Shown here piece after piece: positions 40,497-53,700 of a stretch of DNA of 64,000 nucleotides. A program made the translations under genes and the position numbers. The notes beneath the pieces were generated by a model that saw nothing but the letters and a program-made list of their open reading frames with translations, was not told where the DNA came from and ran no database searches. Source of the stretch: Magnolia sinica (Eukaryota; Streptophyta; Magnoliopsida; Magnoliales; Magnoliaceae); assembly GCF_029962835.1 (NCBI RefSeq), contig NC_080589.1, positions 19,675,586 to 19,739,585 of the forward strand, in the 5' to 3' direction. How positions within the stretch are numbered: position 1 is the stretch's first letter; each line of letters starts with the position of its first letter.

Positions 40497-43400
40497 TTAG
40501 ACGTGGATGAAAGGGCAGTTGTATAGATAAACAGCAAGAAAGGTTATATAGCTTACCAGCAACCGAGGAATCTGAACAAGAATCAATGAAATGCAATACA
40601 AAGAGATTGATATCAAGGCTCCAGCGATGAAATTGTACAGCAGACGCTTGTTTTCTTTATTGGGCACAAAGGCTGACTTGAGCACATTTGTCAGATCAAA
40701 TAGCCGGTGCGATATCTGCAGAAGCAACTCCAGCCCAATTAAAAAGTGTAGACACATTTGACAATGTATAGGGCCAAGCGACTGGTTTTTCTTCTTTCTT
40801 CATATTGTCTGAAGGCCAAAAATAAGATTTGCTTACCAGGATATAAATGGCAGTTGTAAGCATGAAGTTCAGCAAGGGATAGTCAGGAATGAGACAAAGT
40901 AGCCATTTGGGCTGTCCATTGGGCATGTTAGATCTGCAAATTTGTGTCAGAAAATCATAAGATTCATGAAATTTATCACTGCACTCTGGGTTGACTGCTA
41001 TATCCATGTAGGTACCTAACATGAATATGCAGACAATACCCATATCTACAGAAATAAATTATGTACAAGATAACAGAACATGGAGAGGGGGAAATCCTGT
41101 CTCAGATGCATTGCCATGTTGATTCATGCCCAATTTGCATTTGTTCTGATTATGCATGGAGGTACCTTGAGAATAGAGTCGGGGATGCTTTTCTGCTAGA
41201 AATAATATTCTGTGTTTCAAGCACTAGTTGCAACGAACATAATGTTATTTTAGGGGAGATGCATATCTTTTTTCTTTTCTTTTTTTGGTGTAACCCCAAA
41301 TGCTCAGTCATAGTTCAAAAACCCAAAAACTCGACACAACTCAATTTCCAGTTGGGTTGGCTCAACCCAAGACTCGACTTCAATCGACTCGATACCTAAT
41401 TTGTCACAAGAACAATGTATGGAAAGGCAGTTACAATATGTGCACCTTGGTCGTGAATCAGGTGTTTGAATCTTAATTCCCAATTCTTCGTTTTTGTTAT
41501 TAAAAAGACATTTAACTCAACGAGTGACTTGATTTGAGTCCTACCAAGTTTCATCGAGCATTCCAAGTTGGCAAGCCAACTTGATGAGTATCCACAAGTA
41601 CTCAGTTAAAGGCACTAAGCGGACCTGCGTTGTAGTGCTGGGAGCACCTGGAGATTCCATGCAAAAAAAATTTACTTTTACATTTAAAAAATAATAATAT
41701 TTAATTATTTATAGATATAAGTCGTTTATTTTAAATAATCAAAGTCAATGCCATCCAATTCCTCTTAACCCAAAGCCCCAATCCTAGCTAAAATTTGTAA
41801 TTCCCCCAAAATCCCCAATTCACCTTAAATATCTTGTACGGCACCAACAAAAGCTTAAAATGCTTTCAAGAAGTTCAATGTGATGACCTTAACACACTAT
41901 TAGAAAAGAAAGAATCAAGAAAAAAGAAATTACAAAAATTGCTGAAAGTTTGGGAAGAATATCTCAAGCTTTAATCTCAAAAGAAATGAGAGAATTGTAA
42001 AATAATGAGCTTAAAAGCCCTTTCTTGCCTATATGAACCTTAATGGGTAGCAAACTGCCCAAAAAGGGTTACCTCATGTAAAAAGCCATAGGTGCTTCAG
42101 GCGCGCCTAGGTGCACCTTGGTTCAGGCGGGGTGCAACAGGCCCAAATCGCCTAGGAGTGCACCTAGAACACCATTGACTACATTGTTGACAAGTCTTGG
42201 CAAGCCAACTTGACTCGAAACTTGGCCTGGTCAAAACCAAGCCTCGCTTGTCAGAATGTTTCTTAGTGACTCAGCTCGGCTGAGTTAAGTCACAAAGTTT
42301 TAGAACTATGCACTCAGTCAGCTCAAAACAAAAACACCCCACCAACAGATTAGACAAAAAAGTTGATTTGACAACAATTCCGAACACTTGTTTGAGATAC
42401 AATTTAAGAGGAAAACTTCCACTACAGAGGCCACAACAATTTCTAGGAAGCAATTGATGGGAAAGTATAAAGACGAGAGGAGAATTTACACATGATTTTT
42501 ATATATTTGGAAAAAGCCTACAATAGAGAGTACCTAAAAGAGCTAATGTGGTGGGTCACGAGGAAAGGCGTCCCAGAAGGATATATCAACATCATTAAGA
42601 ACATGTGTAAGGGTGTTGTTACAAGAGTAAGAACAACATTGAGGTGAGGCTCAAGATGTGTAAGGGTGTTGTTACAAGAGTAAGAACAACATTGAGGTGA
42701 GGCTCAAGATGTGCCAGGTGTTGGTCTACAAGATGAGAAAGCAGAAAATTGCTAAATTGGGGTTTTGGAGGAAGAGTCTAGAGCTTAGAAGCTTAAAAAT
42801 CAGTATAACCAAGATTGAGTGTTTGGGACAACTTTAGTAGAGCAGACGTAGAGGCGAGGCTGTTGTTTAAGTCAATGGTCAAGAGATTCTTTGAAGTGAT
42901 GTGTTTCATTGCCTTGTCTCTATTATTCAAAAGGATGGGGACATTGATGAGGATGTTTCCAATAAAACCAGTGCTGTGTGGATGAGATGTGTGGGATTTT
43001 TATGTCATTGTCACGTAATTTTGACACGAGCGTTCGGCAGTTAGAAAGCAGGATGAGCACAAATTGAGTTTTGCACAAATGAGGATTGCTTGGATGTGTG
43101 GGAAGACTAGGAAGGATAAAATTAGGAATGAGATCATTTGAAGCAGCCAAGGAGTAGTTGCAATAGAGGCTATAAGGATGGAGACCAAATTGATATGGTT
43201 CAGTCATATCCAACAAAGAACAGAAATCCAGTAAGGAGGAGAACATTGATGCAGTCACATGCTTTAAAATATCATCTGATACCAGTCAGTTTTGCCTTTA
43301 TCACATTGGTTTTGGCAGTGATCGCGACAATACAGAGGCCTGAAACTGGAAACACTCCTGATTAGGTCCCACTCATCCCAAATCACAGCAGGTCACAGCA

Positions 43401-46400
43401 AGTGGACCCAATTTCACCCAAATTGTACCAACACGCGACTTGTCGCATAGTTCATGCTACTCGTCCGACACATATTTAAAGTTGTGTTTCTTCCAAAAAT
43501 CCCCATTTTACAATAAATTTTTTTTAATAGCTTGGAGAGGAGAAAAACAAATTTGGTGGTGTTCATTGTTGTCCTTTTCAAAGAAAACACAAGTGTTGCT
43601 TCATATTTGTGATTCGAATCTTCTTGAAAAGTCTAATGGGGCCAGTTTAACAGCAGCACGCAGTGTGATTCTCAGATTGGGTAGCCTCTCATGATTTGAT
43701 CGATTTTCCTCTAGGGGGAGGAAAATTCACCTAGACAAACAACCAGGCAGAAGCAATTCTTTCGCATCATGATAGGTTTCGCAAGATTGGCTCAAGAAAT
43801 TTCCTCTAGTTAATCAACGGGTTGTCGAGACCATTTTTTTTTAATCATAGACCGATCATTTTGGAGATGACTGATGTAAATTGGGGCCCAAGTCTATTTA
43901 GATTTGAGTTGGCTTGGATGGAAATTGAAGGCTTTTAGAATTTGGTTACAGAATGGTGGACTTCTTTTGAAGTAGATGGTTATGCAGGGTTTAGATTAAG
44001 GCACAGGCTTAGGATGTTAAAAAGAAGAAACAAATATATGGAAGAAAGACTCTTTGGGTGCTAGAGAAGCAGAATTTGAATCTATATTAATAAAGATTCA
44101 TGAGTTTGATACCAAAGAAGTGGGTCAATTGTCAGAGGGAGATGGGGAAGAAAGAACAGCTTTATTTGCAGAGTACGCTTCATTTTCAAAAGAGGAAATC
44201 AGATGGCGGAAGCGATCTAGAACTTTGTGGTTGAAAGAAGGGGATAAGAACACATGTTTCTTTTATAGTATGGCTAGCGCAGGAGCTCAGGTTAACAGAA
44301 TCAGCAGCTTGGTCGTGGATGCTTCTGGAAATTTAGAGAAGGGGTAAATTTAAGATTCTATTGTCTGGCTTTATAAAAATCTGTTATCTTGTGATCAATG
44401 GAGGAGGCCGAGGTTGGATAACTTGAAATTTCCCCGCTTATCTGTTGAGGAAGCAGATTTCCTTAAGAAGCCAATTTCAGAATAAGTCATCAAATCTGCC
44501 CTCAATTCGATGTGTGAATGTAAGGCTCCCAGTCCCGATGGTTATCTGATGATGTTTTTCAGAAGTTTTGGCCAACGGTTAGCAAAGATATGATGGATTT
44601 TATCTTAGAATATATATATAGAAGTCTTGATGCAGGACAATTAACCACTTGCTCTAAAAGCTCGAACCGTTAGAGCATGGTGAATTAATCCTTTTATCTC
44701 ATAGCCCAAGCCCCACATCGCATGGGTTAGGACCTCGGCTGAACTCCCCTCATGGGCCCCAAATCACATGGGTACCGCCTCACACGAGCCACCCACCTCT
44801 CACGGGTGGGGCCCGCTTCACACGGGCCGCCCACCCCGAGTGTGTCCCCGCATCCCACTAGCTACCCCACTCGAGCCCGATGTGAAATACCCCTACATTA
44901 ATCACCCTTGGTAAGAAGTCTCGAACACGAGACCTCCCTCGTGGGCCCCAAATCACATGGGTACCGCCCACCCTGAGTGTGCCCCTACATCCCACAGGCA
45001 ACCCCACTCGAGCCCGGTGTGAAAATGCCCCTGCATTAAGTCGCCTCTCTAATGACTTTTTTTTTAAATTATTATTACACGCACTCACACCCCACACACA
45101 CCCATGCACTCACACCACAGTGGATTTTCACCACAATGGGCACTCAAACCCATGACCATAAGAGTGACCTTTATAGCCCTTATCTCCGAGATTAAAGGGG
45201 TGGAATTGTTGAAGACTTTAGACCTATGAACCTTATTGGGAGTTCATATAAAATCTTAGCCAAAGTTCTTGCTCTAAGATTTACAGTATTCTATCCAAGA
45301 TTATATTGGAAAATCAAGGAGCTTTTGTTGCAAGTAGACAGATTCTGGACAACACCCTCATAGCTCACAAATGCATTGATTTCAAGCATAGTGAAGGGAA
45401 GAGCAGTTTGGTTTGCAAGCTTGATATAGAGAAGGCCTATGATCATGTGGATTGAGGATTTTAGACTACATGCTCAAGAGTCCTGGATGTAGCCCCAAAT
45501 AGAGAGGTTGGATTCAATCTCTGCTTTTTCCCATCTTGATCAACGGGTCCCATACAACTCCTTTAAAGCTTCTCGGGGCAGCTGAAAAGGAGATCCTTTA
45601 TCCTCATACCTTTTTGTTGTGGTCGGAGAAACATTTAATGTGATGCTCCATAAACCTGAGAAAAATGGTTAAATTTCTGGTTTCAAGGTGGTGAATGTGG
45701 GAGTACAAATTAGTCATCTTCAATATGTGAATGGCCCGATTTTTTTTGCGATGCAGACATGACCACGGTAGATAACTTATGAAAAATTGTTGTTTGTTTT
45801 GAAGCGATTTTGGGCCTAACGTTAACGCTTCTAAAAGAAAATTGTTGCGGATTCACATGAATTGTGATGAATTATTGCAGTCAGCTAATGTTTTTGGGTG
45901 CAAACGCTGAGTTTTCCCTTCTACTTATCTTAGGCGGCCTCTTTGTTTAGGAAAGCCAGTGAAGCACTTATGGGACAAGGCCATCGAAAGAATTGAAAGG
46001 AAGTTGTCAAGTTGGAAACACATACACCTTTCATTGAGCAAATCATTTTAACTCTTATTAAAGTGGCCTTTTCCATCATACCAGTTTATTTTATATCTCT
46101 ATTCGAATGCATAAAATCATTGTTGGATAGACTTGATAAGTTGATAAGAGACTTCTTGTGGAAAGGGGTCGAGAAAAAGTAGTTCAATTTGCTTAAGTGG
46201 GTGGAAGTCTGCAAGCCGTTTAACGAGGGAGTCAATTTGAAAGATTTAAGTCTTATGAATATAACTCTTCTTGGAAACTAGCATTGGAGGATTGGTTCTA
46301 AGGTGAGCAAATTATGAAGGGAACTCTTAGTTTCCAAAGACGGCACTCAGACGAGTGATTGGAGCATAAAATCTCTCTACTGTGCATCTAACATGTGGAA

Positions 46401-49400
46401 GGTGATTATGTCAACCTAGTAAATGTTTTGTCAAGGAATTTCTTTTTCATTTGAAAAGGGGAATCACATTTGCTCTTGGGTGTACGTTTGGTGTGGGGAT
46501 CAACCATTACAAGAGCTTTTTCTCAAGAATCGCTAGCCTTGCCTCGGACCTATTCATTCTTGTCGATCATTGCTACTCTATATGTGGCGGGTATGTGGTT
46601 TGGTCTCCTCCATGTCAGAGGAATTTATTGGATGAGGAATTTGAGGAGCTTCTTAGCTTGCTTAATTATATGAAACTTTTCATACCCTCGCCTCAAGAAG
46701 AAGATTTGATGGTTTGGAGAGCCCATAACTTGAGTAGTTTCTCAGTGCGCTCGTTTTACAATTTGATCTCTAAACCATCTAGTTCGCCTTCCTGTCCTTT
46801 TCATCAGTGGTCTTATGGAGCCTCTCTTAAGATTGGTTTTTGTGTGGCTGGTGAGGAGGAAGAGAGTGTTCACCATCCACAATCTTCAATGGAGATCCCT
46901 TATTCTTCCCAACATTTGCTTGATGCGTGAGGGATGAGGAATCGATCAACTATCTCTTCCTTCATTGTCCCTTCGCTCGTAAAGTTTGGGAGTACTTCAT
47001 TCTTCTCTTCCATATCTCCTAGGCGATGCTGAAGTTAGTTGACCATCTTTTGTGGGCTTGGCACGGAGGTGTAGTGGGTAAATCTTGAAATTAGTTTGGA
47101 GGCCTGTTGCAATGGGAATTTTTTTGGTTTATTTGGAAGGAACAGAACAGTCGGTGTTTTGTTTTCAAAACAAGGGTTCTTCTACTGAAGAAGTCATTTG
47201 TTTAGTGAAATTTGTTTTTTGAAATGGGCATCTTATGCTAAAGCAGCAAAATCTGCTAACCTTTCTTCTTTGTTTTTGTTGTAGTGTTGAGTTATATTCT
47301 TTCTACGCTTTTTGGCGGATCTCTTAATAAAATTTCAGTTCTCTCTCAAGGCCATGAACATTGGCCTCTTGTGAAATGGTTTTGCTGGTTTGGGGAAAAA
47401 GAAGAGAACAAGCAGTCCCCGATGAATATGGGATCCGACATGGTGGATGATTTAGTAAGGAATTCTCTCATGTATAGAGCTCGAGAATGTGGAAGGCAGT
47501 ATCAGGTGGAAAGCCTATTCTGTACGGAAATCAAGATTATTACTATTGATGTGGTAGTGAGCTCAATTTTGGAAGGATGTATGGTATGGTGACTCCCCCC
47601 TCAGCTACAATTTTCCTTGTCTATACACAGTGGCAGTAGAAAAGAAACTGTGGTTCCCCAATGCTACAATCTCATTGGAAATCAAGCAATATGGAGGGAC
47701 CTTTAGGTGGAACCACCACAAAGACAAAGTTGAGAAATTCGTCAATCCTCAGTCTAATGCAGTAGCTTAAAATGAAAGGTCCTCTTGAGACTGATGATGG
47801 AAATGGATCAAGGAAAACTCTATACAGTTGTTGGTTTGATCATTCTTACGCCATGGTGCTAGGAGAGGGCGCTAAGCAGAGGCTGGCCCCTACAACCTCA
47901 TTATGGTCGTATAGAAGCCTGCCTAGAGTAATTGCATTCAGTTGGTTGGAAAAAAGATATGGTGCTCGTCATTGATCACATGAGAAGCAGGGAGAGTGAT
48001 TCCCCAACCTCACTATGGTTTGCTTCCTACGCCTTCGCAACACAGAATTGAACCCTCTCTTCATGCATTGTGAGTTCCCAAGGCTCTCCGGCAGCATTTC
48101 TTATATCTTATTGGAGTCACTTGGATCATGCCCAGTATCCATTGACTGTTTCTATGAAAGGAGCAGAATAATGGAGCATTCCCCAGGCATTGCAAGGAGC
48201 AGAATAATGGACCATTCCCCGGGCATTGCAAGGAGAAGTCTTCCAATTAGCATGTGAGAGGGTCACGGTGTAGGCAGGTGACCTTCAGGGATTCAAGGGT
48301 GTGGTAAAAATCATTTTGTGGGTAATTGGGGAGCGGATTCTACTTTGTTTCTGAATAGAAGAACCATCAATGACCATCCCTTTCAGTTTTTGTGTGTAGC
48401 CTATCTATGAGGCTTGTATCTTTCTTCTGATTTTAATAACACTTATGTTGCCCGGTTAGTTGGGAAAGGGATAGGATGATATGGCATAGGGATAAATCTG
48501 GGTGCTTCTCGATGCGTTCTTTTTACACTGATCCACGAGCAAGAGATGAGTGGGGATTTCAAGAATACAAAGCATGTTTGGCTCTACGGGGAGCCCCCAA
48601 AGATTACGGCCTTCGGTTGGCTTGTTGGTAGGTGAAGGGTGTTAACGGTGGATAACCTCCGGAAACACGGGATGATTCTTCCAAATGCGTGCTTGATGTG
48701 CATGGCCTGTTTGGAGTCGGTTGATCACCTCTTCCTCCATTGTTTGTTTGCTACAGTGATGTGGAATGGCTTCCTTTCCAAGTTAATGTCTCTTGGGCTT
48801 CGTTGAGATCTATTGCTCGATTCCTCGAGAACTGGTACAGCATGGAGGTTGGGAATGATTTGAGGGCAAGTTGGCGTTTGTGTTTATTGGTGGGCCTATG
48901 GACGATATGGAAAGAGAGGAATGGGAGGTTTTGTCTTCAAATGGGTGTGTGCATGTGTGTGTGTTGGGGGGAGAGGGGTGGGGGGTGTTACCTTTGAAAA
49001 AAAAAATTTCATTTCTCTTTAAAAAAATCTTATCTTCCAGATATTTTTCTGATTTATGTTTTCAGATCATTTTTAATATTTTCAGTATCAGTTGCCCGAC
49101 TCTCCCAGTTCCAACAGGTTTTAATGAATTTGGTGGTGACAATGGATACAAAAGCTTGTTCACTTACCAAGGAAAAGATAGACCGGTGAAAAAAGATTCA
49201 TAAAGCTGACACCAATTAATTAAGATAAAGCTTTGATGATGATGAATTGATGAAATGTAAAAAGGCGGATTAAGAGCATCAATGTTGTGTCCAGAGTCGA
49301 ATGCGAAGCTTTTTCTCGATCTCAATCCTATTTCACTATAGATTGGGAATTGTAGGGTACATCATAAAAATAACATAGAAAGGGACATCTTTGACTCACT

Positions 49401-50679
49401 AAACTGATTTTTGAAAAATAACTAGAAAAATAAAAGGTAATGTAAGCAGGCTAGCACTCAAGTTTCCCAGATTATGTAGGCTGGTTAGAGAAAGGCACGT
49501 TTCAGTGAAAGATTGTTTGGATTTTATTGGTGCTAACCTCTCGTGGAACATTACCTTTAAAGAAACTTGAAAAAAGAGAAATCAGAGGATTTCCAATCGC
49601 TCTTGGGCTTGTTGAATGAGGTTAGGTTGTCGCCACACCCTGATACATAGCTCAAGCGGTAGACTGAGTGAAAGATACCTCGTTTCAACACTGAGGTCAT
49701 GGTATCGATCCCTAGTGGGGGTGGCTAACAGTGAAGTGTGAACTGACAGTGGGGTGTACTAACAAGCTAACCAAAAAAAAAAAAAGGGTTAGGTTGTCGC
49801 CTCTGGAAAGGGACGAAAGGATTTGGAAATGGGATCGTTCAGGCAAATTCACAGCAAAGTCTTTCTTTAGAATATCGGCATATGGTCTTAAGTCGGTGTC
49901 CGCTTCTTCCTTGTGGAAAATCTTAGCTCCCCCAGAGTGTTGGCTTTCATGTGGCTCACTTTAAAAGAAAAAATCCTAATAGTCGATAAGCTTCAGCACT
50001 GGGCATGGCTATTCCGAATAGGTGTATGTGCAAAGCAAGCAAAGAGAACAGCCCTCACCCTGCTCTTGCAAGTCCAATGGCCTCCAAATTTTGGAACTTC
50101 TTCCGTAATGAGTTCAAGATCTCCCTCCCCAGCTGCTTCAAGTTAGAGGATCATTTCATCAACTGGATCAACTGCCCTTTTGGTGAGAACAGATTCAGCT
50201 TGTGGAGCATTGTCCCCTTTACAATTTGTTAGGATATTTAGAATGAAAGGAACAATAGGATCTTCAAAGACTCTTAGACTCCTTCCTCAGTGATAATTGA
50301 CAAGATCAAAGGGTCGATCGTTGAATGGGCTTCTTTATCCTCTAAGTTTGGAGGAATGTTTCCTTCAGGTATATGTAATGAATGGTCAAATATTGTGGTG
50401 TAGGGTGGTCAGGATATGAATCCAAATTAAACACTTCATTTAATCTAGTCCTTTCCTGCCCTCACTAGGTATCATGGCCTTGAGTGTTAGTTTGTGTATT
50501 TTTCTTTCTCGGATCTTTGAATCCTTCATTAGTAATAAAATTTCAGTTACTGTTTCAAAAAAAAAGGGTAATGTAAATATCATACCTCAGCCAGATGTGG
50601 ATCTGGGAAATATAGGTTTCCAAAGTTATCTTGCCAAGCCACCTACAAACCGGAAAAAGTCAGAAAAAGAAAAACACTT

Positions 50680-50724
<45 letters not shown>

Positions 50725-53700
50725 GAGGGAGCGAGATCTGAAGGAAATTACGCAAAGAGAGTCAAAGAGAAACTTCGGAGATGCTGTGTGAAATTCCGCA
50801 AGCAAATGTAAACACTGGAGCACAAGTAAAAGAGAGAATCTGTTAAGAACTACTCAAGACTTCACACTGATAATCAAAAGCTGCTTACATATATACTACA
50901 AAAACTCCCCAATACGCACGTTATGGGTATCCATGATGTGTAAGGATGGAACTTATTGTATGTGACTTTGTCCATCTTGTAAATATGTTCAAACCACAAA
51001 TAACCAGCCTACAAGAATTGGAAAATTGAGATTAGTCCATTCCATGTTATCAAAGAATAAGGTAACAATATCTACAAATTTTGGAGATAAACTGATTTGA
51101 GCCATCACTAGAGCATGCAGCTCACCAATAAGGAAAGAGTCACGATGATAGCTTTAATCGACAATCTTTGTTTGGTTTCAGATTCCTCTAGTTTCTCCAT
51201 CCACCTTTCAACCTATATGATGTTAAAAGGCTTCAAAAGTTTAGAAACAGGCACGTCAAGAAAGTATTCTATTCAATCACATCATATTCAAGAACAAGAA
51301 TGACTCTGGTACTTATAAAACAACTGGAGTCAGCGTTCAAGAAATTTACAGTAGGGTGATAGTAAGCATATATCATTCCAATGATCCAGATATAGCGATC
51401 AAGGCCCGATCTGAAATGCCATTCATGCAAGCGCGGAAATTTTGCTTTTGAAGGATCTGGATCTTGGTATCCTGCATTCGAGAAGTATTTGTTATGATCA
51501 TGAATAAGCCAATTGCCGTACAATGTGGGGTGGCTCGTGTAATAAAGTTAAGTAGGTTACTGACCTAGTAGGAATGTCAGAGGACTCCATAAAAGATCAA
51601 AAACTCCAGGAACTTCCCAAAACAAAATAACCACCAAAAAACATGCGATGATCTTCACAGCCATCACTGACCCAATCTCGTTATACTTGTTAAAAATGCC
51701 AAGTGCTCCATACACCATGAGAGTGAAAAGCGTGTGCATGGGACAGATATAATACAGCATATAGTCATTATTAAGAACAATGCAGGAGAATGTCACCAAG
51801 AAATTCAGCCGCCACATCATCTGCATTGGCACAGACAAGGAATATGTATCTCTCATATCCGTCACAGAATTAAAGACAAACTGAAGAATACTTATAACAA
51901 TAAATCAATGAGATTTGCTGAAATAACCATAAAGGCACCTGAGCAAAGCGCCCAAGGCTAAAATCCTTTCGAATGTAATAATAGGAGAAGTTCCCAAATC
52001 CAGTCATCCAGACATAAGCAGCAATGAACACACGTATTGCGTTATATATCTCTGTTGCAGCGAAGTAGTGGTACATTAAAAATAATACCTGGGGAAAGAA
52101 AGAAGGAAATGAATGCCTAGTCATAGAGAACTATCAACGCAAAGTCAAGAGTTATGTTCTCAATGCATATAAACAACTGGTGGATGTAGTTTAGCAGTCT
52201 GCACCAGCACAATCCAACAAGGGTCTATCCAATATTTTGTATTACAATGCAACCCACACTAAATAGCATTAGTATAAAACTACAAATCAAGCCAGACAGA
52301 CTACTGTGCTCACAAGCATGGACAAGAAAGACAGGGGGACTCTTAGTCTACAAAACCTTACATGATATCTACGATATTCCTAACATATCCTGCAATATTT
52401 ACCATTCTCAAGGTGTGATATCATGTGCAGTAAGGACATCTAAAACCTCGTTTTATACTAAACCCTAAACTCAATGGAATCCTAACTCTTCCTTTGATCT
52501 AATACCAATCATCATTTTTTTAAAGATAATCCTAATCATCATTTACTGGAAAAAGTTTTTTTTTTTTTTTTAAGCCTCGACATTTCAAAAATGGAACAAT
52601 TTTGTTTCTTTTAGCAATAACTAAAGAATGCCTGCACTAAGGTGGGGTACATAATTACACTTTTCCTTCCACCATTTGAAGAAGTAGAGAACCAGTCCTT
52701 GGCTGTAAACTTAAAGGATGTCTTCTTTTATGAACATCCATAACATGTGCAACGTAGAAAGCAATAATTTATTTATAATCTTATCTTATCAGTAGTAAGG
52801 TTAGAATCTTCTCTTCTTATATTATTGTTAGCATAAAATGTGAAGTGAATACTTGTTCAATGTAAACGGGATACTTGTTCAGGTTCTGTGGCAGATCTTA
52901 TTAGCAGCAGGGGGTTAAATGCTTTGGAAAATGGCATGTCATGCAACTTTATGGGTTATGTGGCTCAAAAGAAACATGAGATTGTTCTCTGGTAAAATGT
53001 CTCAAGCTAAAGATTTAACTAGCAAGATTATCCAATTGATTCAACAGTATTGCAAAGGTAATTCAATCCTAAAGAAAATTCCTCTGGTGCTCTTCATGGT
53101 GGATTGTTCTCCAGTGGAGTCCTTCAATCGAATCATCCAAGATAATGTGGAAGCCAACCCTGGCTGGGTATGTTAAAGCCAATTTTAATGGTTGCTCATA
53201 AGGTAATCCTGATTTAGCCGGTATTGGGGGCTGCCATCAAAATCATCCTGGGGAAACCCTCTTGGAATTCTCTGGTCCCTCTGGATTTTGTGACTTCAAC
53301 ATTGTTGGGGCAGCAGTGGTCCTGCTAGTGATCAAATTGTTGGTGGAGGAGAATCTGTTCCCAGCAATAGTGGAAGGGATTCCAAAAATGCAATAGCCTG
53401 GCATCTTCTGGACAATGCTCATGGAATCTATCAAATACCCTGCATGAAGCCTGGGACTTGTGCGTAGGGAGGCCAATTGCTTTCATCCATGTAGGAAGTG
53501 GGGTGAACGAGGCAGCGGACAGCAATTCTAAAAATGGGGTGCTGAAACAAGGGCTTGTGATCTTTGATAGAAATCAGGGAGCTGGTGGGGAGTGAGAGTT
53601 GGAGTTGGTGTAGCGTTTAGTCCCAGCATGTTGTGTTGTGCTGTAGATGGGTGGAGGTTATGTTGCAGGCCAACTTTCTGTTGTATTTTATTTTATTACT

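Larger units (their letters stand above)
43850..47345 (+). mobile_element. L1-type LINE, 5'-truncated and degenerate
   Basis: In order: an endonuclease tail ([18 protein letters not shown]), a linker ([26 protein letters not shown]), reverse transcriptase (CKAPSPDGY, then [55 protein letters not shown]) and C-terminal remnants. The end is CTTAATAAAATTTCAG, as in plant LINE 3' ends. Many stops occur. It is interrupted by another insertion at about 44637-45190 and lies antisense in RWA intron 13. Confidence 0.8.

Noticed and set aside
40026..40526. 166-residue open frame on the + strand
   Set aside because: It overlaps the antisense 3' end of RWA, has low-complexity composition and no recognisable domain.
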